Origin: Amycolatopsis sp. WQ 127309
Lineage (GTDB): Bacteria > Actinomycetota > Actinomycetes > Mycobacteriales > Pseudonocardiaceae
Direction of reading: 5' to 3'
Length of the DNA stretch: 64,000 bases
Assembly: GCF_023023025.1 (NCBI RefSeq)
Contig: NZ_CP095481.1
Coordinates: forward strand, 682,001 to 746,000
Part shown: positions 54,831 through 64,000 of the stretch, piece by piece
Numbering within the stretch: the stretch's first letter is position 1
Layout: each line of letters opens with the position of its first letter
Made by a program: the position numbers and the translations under genes
Notes under the pieces: model-generated
What the model was told of the DNA's origin: nothing
Databases searched by the model: none
What the model saw: only the letters and a program-made list of their open reading frames with translations

Positions 54831-56012
54831 TTACAGGTCACCGAGGGCGGTCACCGGTGACTCGACGCAGTCCGCGACGAACCGCAGGAACCCGCCCGCC
54901 GTGCCGCCGTCGCAGACGCGGTGGTCGAACGCCAACGTCAGCTCGCAGACCTTCCGCACGGCCAGCTCGCCGCCGGCCACCCACGGCCGGTCGATGATCC
55001 GGCCGATGCCGAGGATCGCGGCTTCGGGGTGGTTGATGATGGCGGCCGAACCGTCGACGCCGAAGACGCCGTAGTTGTTCACCGTGAACGTGCCGCCGGT
55101 CAGGTCGGCCGGCGCGAGCTTGCCGTCGCGCGCGGTGCGGGCGCGGTCGCCGATCGCCGCCGACAGGTCCCGCGTCGACAGCTCACCGGCGTCGCGCACG
55201 ACCGGCACCATGAGCCCGCGCCCGGTCTGCGCGGCGAACCCGAGGTGGATGCCGCGCAGCAGCACGATCTCGTCGCCTTCGACGCGCGAGTTCAGCTCCG
55301 GGTACTTCTTCAGGCCCGCCACGGCGAACCGCGCGATCAGGCCGAGCAGGCTGACGGGACGATCCGTCTTGGCGTTCAGGGCCACGCGCGCGGCGACCAG
55401 CTCGGTCGCGTCGACGTCCACCCAGACCGTGGCCTCGGGGATCTCGCGCCGCGACGCCGTGAGCTTGTCGGCGACGACCTTGCGGACGCCGGTGAGCGGG
55501 ATCCGGCGCTCGCCGTCGTGCTGCGCGGGCTTGTTCAGCAGCGCTTCGACGTCGGCGCGGCGGATGATCCCGTCCGGGCCGCCGGCGGTGACCTTCGCGA
55601 GGTCGATCCCGTTGTCCGCGGCCATCTTCCGGACGAACGGCGAGATCACGCCGGGCGCCTTGGCTTTCACGACGGGCGCTTCCACACGTCGGACGCGCTT
55701 GCGCCGGGTCGTCGGCGCGGTGCCGTAGCCGATGAGGACGTTGCCGCTGCCGGACGACGTCGTGACGCCCGGCTCGGCGAACCCGCCGACGCTCAGCAGC
55801 GGAGCGCCGACCGGCAGCAGCTGCCCGGGTTCGCCGTGCAGCGCGGACACCACGCCGGCGAACGGCACGGGCACCTCGACCGCGGCCTTCGCCGTCTCGA
55901 CCTCGACGACGATCTGGTCGATCTTGACCGTGTCCCCGATCTTGACGTGCCAGTTCAGGATCGCCGCCTCGGTCAGGCCCTCGCCGAGGTCCGGCAGCAG
56001 GAAGTCAGGCAC
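54831..56012 (-). CDS. bkdC: Branched-chain 2-oxoacid dehydrogenase E2 (dihydrolipoamide acyltransferase)
   Basis: This 393-residue E2 has an N-terminal lipoyl domain with the lipoyl-lysine in VEVETAKAAVEVPVP (Lys42), a peripheral-subunit-binding domain (ISPFVRKMAADNGIDLAKVTAGGPDGIIRRADVEALL, about 118-154), and the catalytic domain ending LAFDHRVCDGGTAGGFL, where His and Asp of DHRxxDG are present. It transfers acyl groups from branched-chain 2-oxoacids to CoA. GTG start; overlaps the E1-beta stop by 8 bp. Third gene of bkdABC. Confidence 0.93.
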   Translation of the reverse strand: MPDFLLPDLGEGLTEAAILNWHVKIGDTVKIDQIVVEVETAKAAVEVPVPFAGVVSALHGEPGQLLPVGAPLLSVGGFAEPGVTTSSGSGNVLIGYGTAPTTRRKRVRRVEAPVVKAKAPGVISPFVRKMAADNGIDLAKVTAGGPDGIIRRADVEALLNKPAQHDGERRIPLTGVRKVVADKLTASRREIPEATVWVDVDATELVAARVALNAKTDRPVSLLGLIARFAVAGLKKYPELNSRVEGDEIVLLRGIHLGFAAQTGRGLMVPVVRDAGELSTRDLSAAIGDRARTARDGKLAPADLTGGTFTVNNYGVFGVDGSAAIINHPEAAILGIGRIIDRPWVAGGELAVRKVCELTLAFDHRVCDGGTAGGFLRFVADCVESPVTALGDL

Positions 56013-57000
56013 CGGCCACCACCGGCGTGTCGGCCCACTGCAGGCGGGCGATCGTGTCGAGGATCCGGTCGACGTCCGGCAGCTGGTGACGCTCCAGCTT
56101 CGGCGCCGGGAACGGGATGTCGAGGCCGGTCGCGCGCAGCACCGGCGCGTGCAGCTGGTGGAAGCACTGCTCTGTTACGCGAGCAACGACCTCGGCGCCG
56201 TAGCCGCCGAAACCGGCGGCCTCGTGCACGACGACCGCGCGGCCGGTGCGGCGGACCGACGCCGTCACGGTCTCGTCGTCGAACGGGCTCAGCGACCGCA
56301 GGTCGACGACCTCGACGTCCCAGCCCTCGTCCTTCGCGGCTTCGGCGGTCTCCAGCGCGGTGGCGACCATCGGGCCGTACGCGATGAGCGTGACGTCCTT
56401 GCCGCTCTTGCGGACCACGGCCTGGTCCATGGCCGGGCCGCTGCGCGTGAAGCTCACCTCTTCGCTCGACCAGTAGCGGCACTTCGGTTCGAGGAAGACG
56501 ACCGGGTCCGGCGAGTCGATGGCGTCGCGGAGCAGGTCGTAGGCGTCCTGCGCGGTGCCCGGCGTGACGACGCGCAGGCCCGGCGTGTGCGTGTAGTAGG
56601 CCTCGCTGGAGTCGCAGTGGTGCTCGACGCCGCCGATCCCGCCGGCGTAGGGGATCCGGATGACCATCGGCAGCGAAAGCGCGCCGCGGGTGCGGTTGCG
56701 CAGCTTCGCGACGTGCGAGGTGATCTGCTCGAACGCGGGGTAGGCGAAGGCGTCGAACTGCATCTCGACGACCGGCCGGAAGCCGCCCATGGCCATCCCG
56801 ACGGCGAACCCGACGATGCCGGCCTCGGCGAGCGGGGTGTCGAAGCAGCGGTCCTCGCCGAAGTCGGCGGTGATGCCGTCGGTGACCCGGAAGACCCCGC
56901 CGAGCGCGCCGACGTCCTCGCCGAACACGACCACGTTGTCGTCGTCCTTGAGCGCGTCCCGCAAGGCGGCGTTGAGCGCCTGCGCCATCGTGGTCGTCAT
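56005..57000 (-). CDS. bkdB: Branched-chain 2-oxoacid dehydrogenase E1 beta
   Basis: This 331-residue E1 beta subunit shows VVVFGEDVGALGGVFRVTDGITADFGEDRCFDTPLAEAGIVGFAVGMAMGGFRPVVEMQFDAFAYPAFEQITSHVAKLRNRT and the C-terminal GYGAEVVARVTEQCFHQLHAPVLRATGLDIPFP, typical of BCKDH/PDH beta. It completes the thiamine diphosphate active site with E1 alpha. The ATG overlaps the E1 alpha TGA (ATGA). Length is standard. Confidence 0.94.
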   Translation of the reverse strand: MTTTMAQALNAALRDALKDDDNVVVFGEDVGALGGVFRVTDGITADFGEDRCFDTPLAEAGIVGFAVGMAMGGFRPVVEMQFDAFAYPAFEQITSHVAKLRNRTRGALSLPMVIRIPYAGGIGGVEHHCDSSEAYYTHTPGLRVVTPGTAQDAYDLLRDAIDSPDPVVFLEPKCRYWSSEEVSFTRSGPAMDQAVVRKSGKDVTLIAYGPMVATALETAEAAKDEGWDVEVVDLRSLSPFDDETVTASVRRTGRAVVVHEAAGFGGYGAEVVARVTEQCFHQLHAPVLRATGLDIPFPAPKLERHQLPDVDRILDTIARLQWADTPVVAGA

Positions 57001-58076
57001 CAGGCCTCCAGCTCGGCTTTCAGGGCGGCCCGCTGCGCCTTGAGGTGGCGGGTCGGCTCGGCGTAGACGTGGTCGAACAGCGACAGCGGGTCCAGCTCGG
57101 GCTCGGCGTTGAGCGTGTCGCGGACGGTCTGGGCGAAGTCCTCGGCGTCCGTGCGGAACTGCTCGATCTCGTTGTCGTCTATGGCCTTCTGTGACTTGAG
57201 GTAGGTCTCGAGCCTGGTCACCGGGTCTGCTTCGCGCCACTTCGCGACTTCGCCGGCTTCGCGGTAGCGGGTGGCGTCGTCGGCGTTCGTGTGGGCGTCG
57301 ATGCGGTAGGTGTGGGCCTCGACGAGGACCGGGCCGTTCTTGTCCCGCGCGTGCTTCACCGCGTCGTCGAGGACGCTCAGCACCGCGACGGCGTCGTTGC
57401 CGTCGACCTGCTCCGAGCGCATGCCGTAGCCGATCCCCTTGTACGCCAGCGCGGGCGCGGCGCTCTGCTTCTCGAACGGCACGGAGATCGCGTACCGGTT
57501 GTTCTGCACGAAGAACACCACGGGCGCCTTGAAGACGGCGGCGAAGTTGAGCGCCTCGTGGAAGTCGCCTTCGCTGGTGGCGCCGTCGCCGATGAGCGCG
57601 AGCGCGACGCCGTCCTCACCGCGCCGCTGCATCGCGTGCGCCAGGCCGGTGGCGTGCAGGGTCTGCGTCGCGAGCGGAGTGCACTGCGGCGCGACGCGCG
57701 TCTCGGCGGGGTTGTAGCCGCAGTGCGCGTCGCCGCGAAGCAGCGTCAGGACTTCGCCGGGCTTCAGGCCGCGCGCGATGAGGGCGACGGAGTCGCGGTA
57801 GGTCGGGAAGAGCCAGTCCTGCTTGCTCAGGGTGAGCGCGGCGGCGACCTGGCAGGCCTCCTGGCCGGCGCTGGAGGGGTAGACGGCGAGGCGGCCCTGC
57901 TTGGTGAGCGCGGTCGCCTGGACGTCGAACCGGCGGCCCAGGACCATCAGCCGGTAGGCCTCCTTGAGCCGCTCCCGGGACGGCTCGCGGTAGCCGCCTT
58001 CCCGGTCGGCACGCGTCCCGTCCTCGGCGACGAACCGCACCGGCGACGCGGACGGCAGCAGGGTTTCCGTCGCCAT
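57000..58076 (-). CDS. bkdA: Branched-chain 2-oxoacid dehydrogenase E1 alpha
   Basis: This 358-residue E1 alpha subunit contains the thiamine diphosphate motif GDGATSEGDFHEALNFAAVFKAPVVFFVQNN (GDG-X26-NN) and RDSVALIARGLKPGEVL, HATGLAHAMQRRGEDGVAL. It decarboxylates 2-oxoacids from Val, Leu and Ile, feeding branched fatty acid and polyketide starter supply in actinomycetes. ATG 58076 is chosen because the ORF before it is low-complexity. It is the first gene of the operon and divergent from the Lrp-type regulator at 58154; the 77-bp gap carries a CATATG-containing AT-rich spot. Confidence 0.94.
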   Translation of the reverse strand: MATETLLPSASPVRFVAEDGTRADREGGYREPSRERLKEAYRLMVLGRRFDVQATALTKQGRLAVYPSSAGQEACQVAAALTLSKQDWLFPTYRDSVALIARGLKPGEVLTLLRGDAHCGYNPAETRVAPQCTPLATQTLHATGLAHAMQRRGEDGVALALIGDGATSEGDFHEALNFAAVFKAPVVFFVQNNRYAISVPFEKQSAAPALAYKGIGYGMRSEQVDGNDAVAVLSVLDDAVKHARDKNGPVLVEAHTYRIDAHTNADDATRYREAGEVAKWREADPVTRLETYLKSQKAIDDNEIEQFRTDAEDFAQTVRDTLNAEPELDPLSLFDHVYAEPTRHLKAQRAALKAELEA

Positions 58077-58153
58077 GACGCACACCACCTCTCGCAGACA
58101 TATGATGCTCAGATGGTGGTTCTCGGCGGTGTTGTGTACAAGGGTTGCGCGAA

Positions 58154-58687
58154 ATGAGCGACAAACAGTCTTTTCCGGACCCTTTCGACGACCAAACGTC
58201 TTTTCCTGCTTCCGCGCACGGCGGTCCCCCGGGACGGACGGTCGCGCCGCTGGACGACATCGACCGCGCGATGCTGGCGGAGCTGTCGGCCGACGGCCGC
58301 CTGGCGGTCCGGGCACTGGCGGAGCGCCTGCACATCTCGCGCACGAACGCGTACGCGCGGCTGGAGCGCCTCATGGCGGAGGGCGTCATCACGGGCTTCG
58401 GCGCCCGCATCGACCCGCGCCGCGCGGGCCTGGGCACGTCGGCGTACATCATGGTGACGGTGGAGCAGACGTCCTGGCGCACGATGGCCACGGACCTGCA
58501 CGAGATCCCGTACGTCGACCACGTCACCCTGGTCGGCGGCGACTTCGACATCCTGCTGCTGGTCCGGACCCCGGACAACACGACGTTGCGCGACGTGGTC
58601 CTGGAGCGCCTCCAGGCCCTGGACGGCGTCCGCTCGACAAGAACGTGGCTGATCTTCGAGGAACTCCCCGGCTCAGTCCTGGCCTGA
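58154..58687 (+). CDS. Lrp/AsnC-family regulator (BkdR-like)
   Basis: This 177-residue regulator has a 35-residue N-terminal extension, the AsnC-type HTH (LDDIDRAMLAELSADGRLAVRALAERLHISRTNAYARLERLMAEGVITGFGARID, about 36-90), and the C-terminal RAM domain with HVTLVGGDFDILLLVRTPDNTTLRDVVLERLQALDGVRSTRTWLIFEE. Divergent from bkdABC, so it is likely the branched-chain amino-acid-responsive regulator. ATG 58154 lies 16 bp after TGTACA; a weak TTG three codons upstream is possible. Confidence 0.9.
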   Translation: MSDKQSFPDPFDDQTSFPASAHGGPPGRTVAPLDDIDRAMLAELSADGRLAVRALAERLHISRTNAYARLERLMAEGVITGFGARIDPRRAGLGTSAYIMVTVEQTSWRTMATDLHEIPYVDHVTLVGGDFDILLLVRTPDNTTLRDVVLERLQALDGVRSTRTWLIFEELPGSVLA

Positions 58688-58705
58688 CCCCCGTGTCGTC
58701 CCCGC

Positions 58706-58810
58706 AATCACGCGAGATCCGCCTCCAATCACGCGAGTCACGCGCCCAATCACGCGAGATCCGCCTCCAGTCACGCGAGATCCGGATCCAGACACGCGAG
58801 TTGGCTACGT
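58706..58810. repeat. 5 x 21-bp direct repeat array
   Basis: Five 21-bp units (58706, 58727, 58748, 58769, 58790) share AATCACGCGAGATCC, all in one orientation. It fills the gap between the convergent Lrp and GNAT genes; the GNAT stop codon TAG (58807-58805, minus) lies inside the fifth unit. Same core as the array at 45424-45528. Confidence 0.85.
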
Positions 58811-59215
58811 GAAGTCCCACTCCAGGACCACCTGGCGGCCCGTCCCCGCTCCGCCGGCGCGGCGGTACGTCGCCTGGGCCGCGGCGTTGTCCTCCTCCGT
58901 CACCACCCACATGTCGTAACACCCCCGCGAACGGGCCAGCGCGGCCAGCTCCGTCACCAAGGCCGAGCCGATGCCGCGACCCTGGAACGACGGGGAGACG
59001 CCCAGCTCGTACAGGAACATCTCCGTCCCCTTGTCCGGGTGCGTCATCTCGACGCCAGTCACCATGCCCGCCGGGACGTCGTCGACGTATGCGATCAGCA
59101 GGTGGTGGCCTTCCGACGCCAGGAACCGCGATAAAACCGCCAAAACCGGCGGGTCGTCGAAGAGGTGTCCCGCGGCCAGCGCCGGCGCGGACGTCGTGAT
59201 GCGGCGGATGTCCAT
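58805..59215 (-). CDS. GNAT acetyltransferase
   Basis: This 136-residue GNAT protein has the acetyl-CoA motif SPSFQGRGIGSALVTELAALARSRGCYDMWVVTEEDNAAAQATYRRAGG (Q-x-x-G-x-G/A followed by NxAAxxxYxxxGF-like end). The pattern resembles aminoglycoside 3-N-acetyltransferase AAC(3)-I-like GNATs (DIRRITTSAPALAAGHLFDD, LPRF LASEG), but a resistance function is not shown. The 3' end, including the stop codon, lies in the 21-bp repeat array. It is divergent from the GH3 gene. Confidence 0.82.
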   Translation of the reverse strand: MDIRRITTSAPALAAGHLFDDPPVLAVLSRFLASEGHHLLIAYVDDVPAGMVTGVEMTHPDKGTEMFLYELGVSPSFQGRGIGSALVTELAALARSRGCYDMWVVTEEDNAAAQATYRRAGGAGTGRQVVLEWDFT

Positions 59216-59274
59216 CCGGCCATCCTGGCAAACAGCTCAGCCTCCGCGGGCAGAACGGCTGCCCCCGCGCACCC

Positions 59275-59303
59275 TTGACCCGGCCCGACCTGCGCGGTAA
59301 TGG
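59275..59303 (+). promoter_or_regulatory. Promoter upstream of GH3 gene
   Basis: TTGACC (59275-59280), a 17-bp spacer and TAATGG (59298-59303) form a sigma70-like promoter. The transcript would start near 59310 and carry about 115 bp of leader before ATG 59426. Confidence 0.5.
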
Positions 59304-59425
59304 GGTGCCGCCCACCGGACGACTCTTATTTTATGGCGAGAATTAACGAAGAGCGTACCGGCCGGAAACTATTGACGCCGTCCCCTTTGCCCGGTGAGGA
59401 TCGGCCGGTCCGCCGCCCTCGCAGA

Positions 59426-62089
<2,664 letters not shown>

Positions 62090-62096
62090 CGACCGG

Positions 62097-62129
62097 CCGG
62101 GCCGGGAGCGGATTCCGCTCCCGGCCCGG
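62097..62129 (+). terminator. Terminator hairpin after GH3 gene
   Basis: A perfect 15-bp stem CCGGGCCGGGAGCGG/CCGCTCCCGGCCCGG with a 3-nt loop, followed by TCCGTTTTCC. It separates the GH3 gene from the DUF885 gene. Confidence 0.85.
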
Positions 62130-62153
62130 TCCGTTTTCCGCCACGATGAAGTG

Positions 62154-63755
62154 ATGACCACCGACGCGATCGCGCTCGCCGACGAACTCCTCGACGTCCT
62201 GGGCACCTGGCAGCCGCTCGAAGCGACCTTGGTCGGCATCGAAGGCCACGACGCCGAGCTGACCGATCCCAGCGAAGCCGCCCACGACGCGTTGAAGGCG
62301 CGGGCCGCGGACATCCTCGCCCGGGCACAGGCCTCGACCGACGAAGACCGCGTCACGCTGGGCGTCGTCGTCCAGCAGGCCGAGGCCGTTCTCACCCAGC
62401 TCGACGCGCGGGTCGTGGAGTTCACCCTGGCCGATCCGATGTTCGCCGTCGGGATCGGCCACCTCGCCTTCCTGCCCCAGCTCGCGCCGTCCGGCGAGCA
62501 GGACGCGACCGGCTTCCGGGCCCGGCTGGCCGCCCTGCCCGCGCTCTACGAGGCCCTCGCCCAGCGGCACCGCGACGGCCTGGAAGCCGGACGGACGCCG
62601 GTCGAGCGGATGGTCGGCAGCGCCGTCGCGTTCCTCGACCGCTTCCTCGCGCAGGAGTCGCCGTTCCCGGGCCACGAGCAGCTGGTCGCCGACGTCGTGC
62701 GGCCCGCGCTGACGCGCTACCGCGAGGTGCTCGCGACCGAGATCGCCGGGCACGGCCGGCCCGACGAGCGGCCCGGGCTCTGCTGGCTCGAAGACGGCGA
62801 AGCGACGTACGCGGCGCTGGCCCGGGTGCACACGACCACCGGCCACACGCCCGCGGAGCTGCACCAGCTCGGCTTGGACGTCCTGGCGGGGCTCGAAGCC
62901 GAGTACGCCGAGCTCGGCGAGCGCGTCTTCGGGCTGACCGAGCCGGCCGAGGTGCGCCGCCGGCTGCGGACCGACGAGAGCCTCCGCTGGCGCGACGCCG
63001 AGGAGATGCTCGGCACCGCCCGCGCCGCCGTCGCCCGCGCGACCGCCGCGGCGCCGGGCTGGTTCCCGCGGATGCCGAAGGCCGAGTGCGTCGTGCGCGC
63101 GGTCCCGGACGCGGACGCGCCCGTCGCCGCCCCCGCGTACTACCTGCCGGGCGCGCCCGACGGCTCGCGGCCCGGCGCCTACTTCACCAACACCCACGAG
63201 GTGCGCACGCGGGACCGGTTCATCGCCGAGACCGTGGCGTTCCACGAGGCCGTGCCGGGACACCACTTCGAGGTCTCGCTGGCCCAGGAGCTGACCGGGC
63301 TCCCGCAGCTGCGCCGGATCGCGCCGGTGACCGCCTACAGCGAGGGCTGGGGGCTCTACACCGAGCGGCTGGCCGACGAAATGGGCTTGTTCTCCGGTGA
63401 CGTCATGCGCCTCGGCATGGTGGCCGAGGACTCCGTCCGCGCCGCGCGGCTGGTGGTCGACACCGGTCTGCACGCGCTGCGCTGGACACGCGAGCAGTGC
63501 GTTGGATTCCTCCGCACGCACACGGTGCTCAGCGAGGTCGAGGTGCAGTCCGAGACCGACCGGTACATCGAGTGCCCCGGGCAGGCGCTGGCCTACATGA
63601 CCGGCCGGCTGGAGATCGTCCGCCTGCGCCGGTTCGCCGAGGAGGCACTCGGGGATTCCTTCGACATCAAGGAGTTCCACGGCGTCGTGCTCGGCGGCGG
63701 ACCGGTGCCGCTGCAGGTGCTGGACGACGTCGTGCGCGCCTGGGTCGCCCGCTGA
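62154..63755 (+). CDS. DUF885 family metallopeptidase-like protein
   Basis: This 533-residue cytoplasmic protein belongs to DUF885, a group of gluzincin-like zinc peptidase relatives. The HExxxGHH motif is intact in VAFHEAVPGHHFEVSLAQEL, and a second Glu is in AYSEGWGLYTERLADEMGL, as expected for zinc coordination. The segment CPGQALAYMTGRLEIVRLR near the C-terminus is also conserved in the group. A peptidase or amidase activity is plausible but not established for this family. ATG 62154 follows the in-frame GTG 62151 immediately. Confidence 0.85.
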   Translation: MTTDAIALADELLDVLGTWQPLEATLVGIEGHDAELTDPSEAAHDALKARAADILARAQASTDEDRVTLGVVVQQAEAVLTQLDARVVEFTLADPMFAVGIGHLAFLPQLAPSGEQDATGFRARLAALPALYEALAQRHRDGLEAGRTPVERMVGSAVAFLDRFLAQESPFPGHEQLVADVVRPALTRYREVLATEIAGHGRPDERPGLCWLEDGEATYAALARVHTTTGHTPAELHQLGLDVLAGLEAEYAELGERVFGLTEPAEVRRRLRTDESLRWRDAEEMLGTARAAVARATAAAPGWFPRMPKAECVVRAVPDADAPVAAPAYYLPGAPDGSRPGAYFTNTHEVRTRDRFIAETVAFHEAVPGHHFEVSLAQELTGLPQLRRIAPVTAYSEGWGLYTERLADEMGLFSGDVMRLGMVAEDSVRAARLVVDTGLHALRWTREQCVGFLRTHTVLSEVEVQSETDRYIECPGQALAYMTGRLEIVRLRRFAEEALGDSFDIKEFHGVVLGGGPVPLQVLDDVVRAWVAR

Positions 63756-63756
63756 C

Positions 63757-64000
63757 TCAGTGCTGCATACCGTAGGACTTCTGGCACGGGTAGCCGTCGC
63801 CGGTGGCCGACCAGCTCGCCGGGTAGCCGTTCTGCGCCCACGCCGCGTAGGCCTGGGCGTAGGTGTAGCCGCGGGAGTACAGCCACTGGCACGGCGTCTG
63901 GCTGCCCGAGCTGGTGATGGAGATCCACGGCTGGGCGTTGTACCAGCTCGGCTGGGCGTACCACTGGCTCGTCGCCGCGACGCCCGGGCTCTTCGGCTGG
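63757..64000 (-). CDS. Partial CDS: C-terminal end of a Trp/Tyr-rich secreted-type protein
   Basis: The minus strand is open from the window edge to a TGA at 63757-63759, giving 80 residues of C-terminus with no start in the window. The ending SQTPCQWLYSRGYTYAQAYAAWAQNGYPASWSATGDGYPCQKSYGMQH carries two cysteines that could pair, repeated Tyr/Trp/Ala/Gln stretches (SQWYAQPSWYNAQPW) and the look of actinobacterial secreted or wall-associated proteins. No function can be given. It is convergent with the DUF885 gene (1 bp apart). Confidence 0.75.
   Translation of the reverse strand, partial: QPKSPGVAATSQWYAQPSWYNAQPWISITSSGSQTPCQWLYSRGYTYAQAYAAWAQNGYPASWSATGDGYPCQKSYGMQH

Noticed and set aside
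45424..58810. The 21-bp arrays as CRISPR arrays
   Set aside because: Units are contiguous with no unique spacers, too short, and have no cas genes nearby.
59333..59425. ATG 59333 as start of the GH3 gene
   Set aside because: It would place 30 or so charged residues before the signal peptide and lacks a ribosome-binding site; 59426 gives a normal signal peptide.

Overview
The window is GC-rich actinobacterial chromosome, most likely from a Pseudonocardiales organism close to Amycolatopsis. This is inferred from an arabinan-synthesis locus with an AftD-type arabinofuranosyltransferase, an F420-type oxidoreductase, many leaderless genes, GTG/TTG starts, and interspersed short repeats. I see no tRNA, rRNA, CRISPR array, insertion sequence or prophage. 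No stretch over 300 bases lacks a gene.

Region 1 (1-12.9 kb) holds mixed accessory genes. These are a MerR/MFS pair, a DasR-type regulated GH18 chitinase, a PLP decarboxylase, small enzymes, a secreted beta-helix glycosidase (GH87-like), a PucR-type regulator, a DUF2975/HTH pair, and a MarR/RidA pair with a striking double operator.

Region 2 (13-25.3 kb, perhaps to 28.6 kb) is a cell-envelope glycan locus matching the Mycobacterium tuberculosis Rv0224c-Rv0236c neighbourhood as I remember it. It encodes a DUF3068 protein, a methyltransferase, a GT4 glycosyltransferase, a polytopic membrane protein, a DUF2613 peptide, a MOP-type flippase and AftD. It also carries an added condensation-fold acyltransferase. 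A shared 14-bp motif (KTACNNNYCGGTAR) lies at five promoters here. A second polytopic protein and a VWA/solute-binding-like protein follow as an operon.

Region 3 (28.8-35.6 kb) has a GH25/DUF1906-like protein, a divergent MocR/AhpD-like pair, a divergent DHA2 exporter/MarR pair, an HtrA-like protease whose N-terminus contains an in-frame copy of an intergenic repeat family, and a small lipoprotein.

Region 4 (35.6-52.7 kb) is a nearly complete choline-to-glycine pathway. APC-type permease, choline dehydrogenase (betA) and betaine aldehyde dehydrogenase (betB) lead to glycine betaine. A Rieske oxygenase (GbcA-like), probably fed by a separate Rieske ferredoxin and ferredoxin reductase, would give dimethylglycine. 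A dimethylglycine dehydrogenase-like flavoprotein gives sarcosine, and heterotetrameric sarcosine oxidase (soxBDAG) gives glycine, with PurU handling the one-carbon units. A GntR/FCD and a BetI-like TetR regulator sit at palindromic operators.

Region 5 (52.7-64 kb) has an uncharacterised TPR-like gene and a membrane/coiled-coil pair, a branched-chain 2-oxoacid dehydrogenase operon (bkdABC) with a divergent Lrp regulator, a GNAT, a secreted GH3 glucosidase, a DUF885 metallopeptidase-like protein, and the C-terminal end of a secreted protein cut by the window edge.
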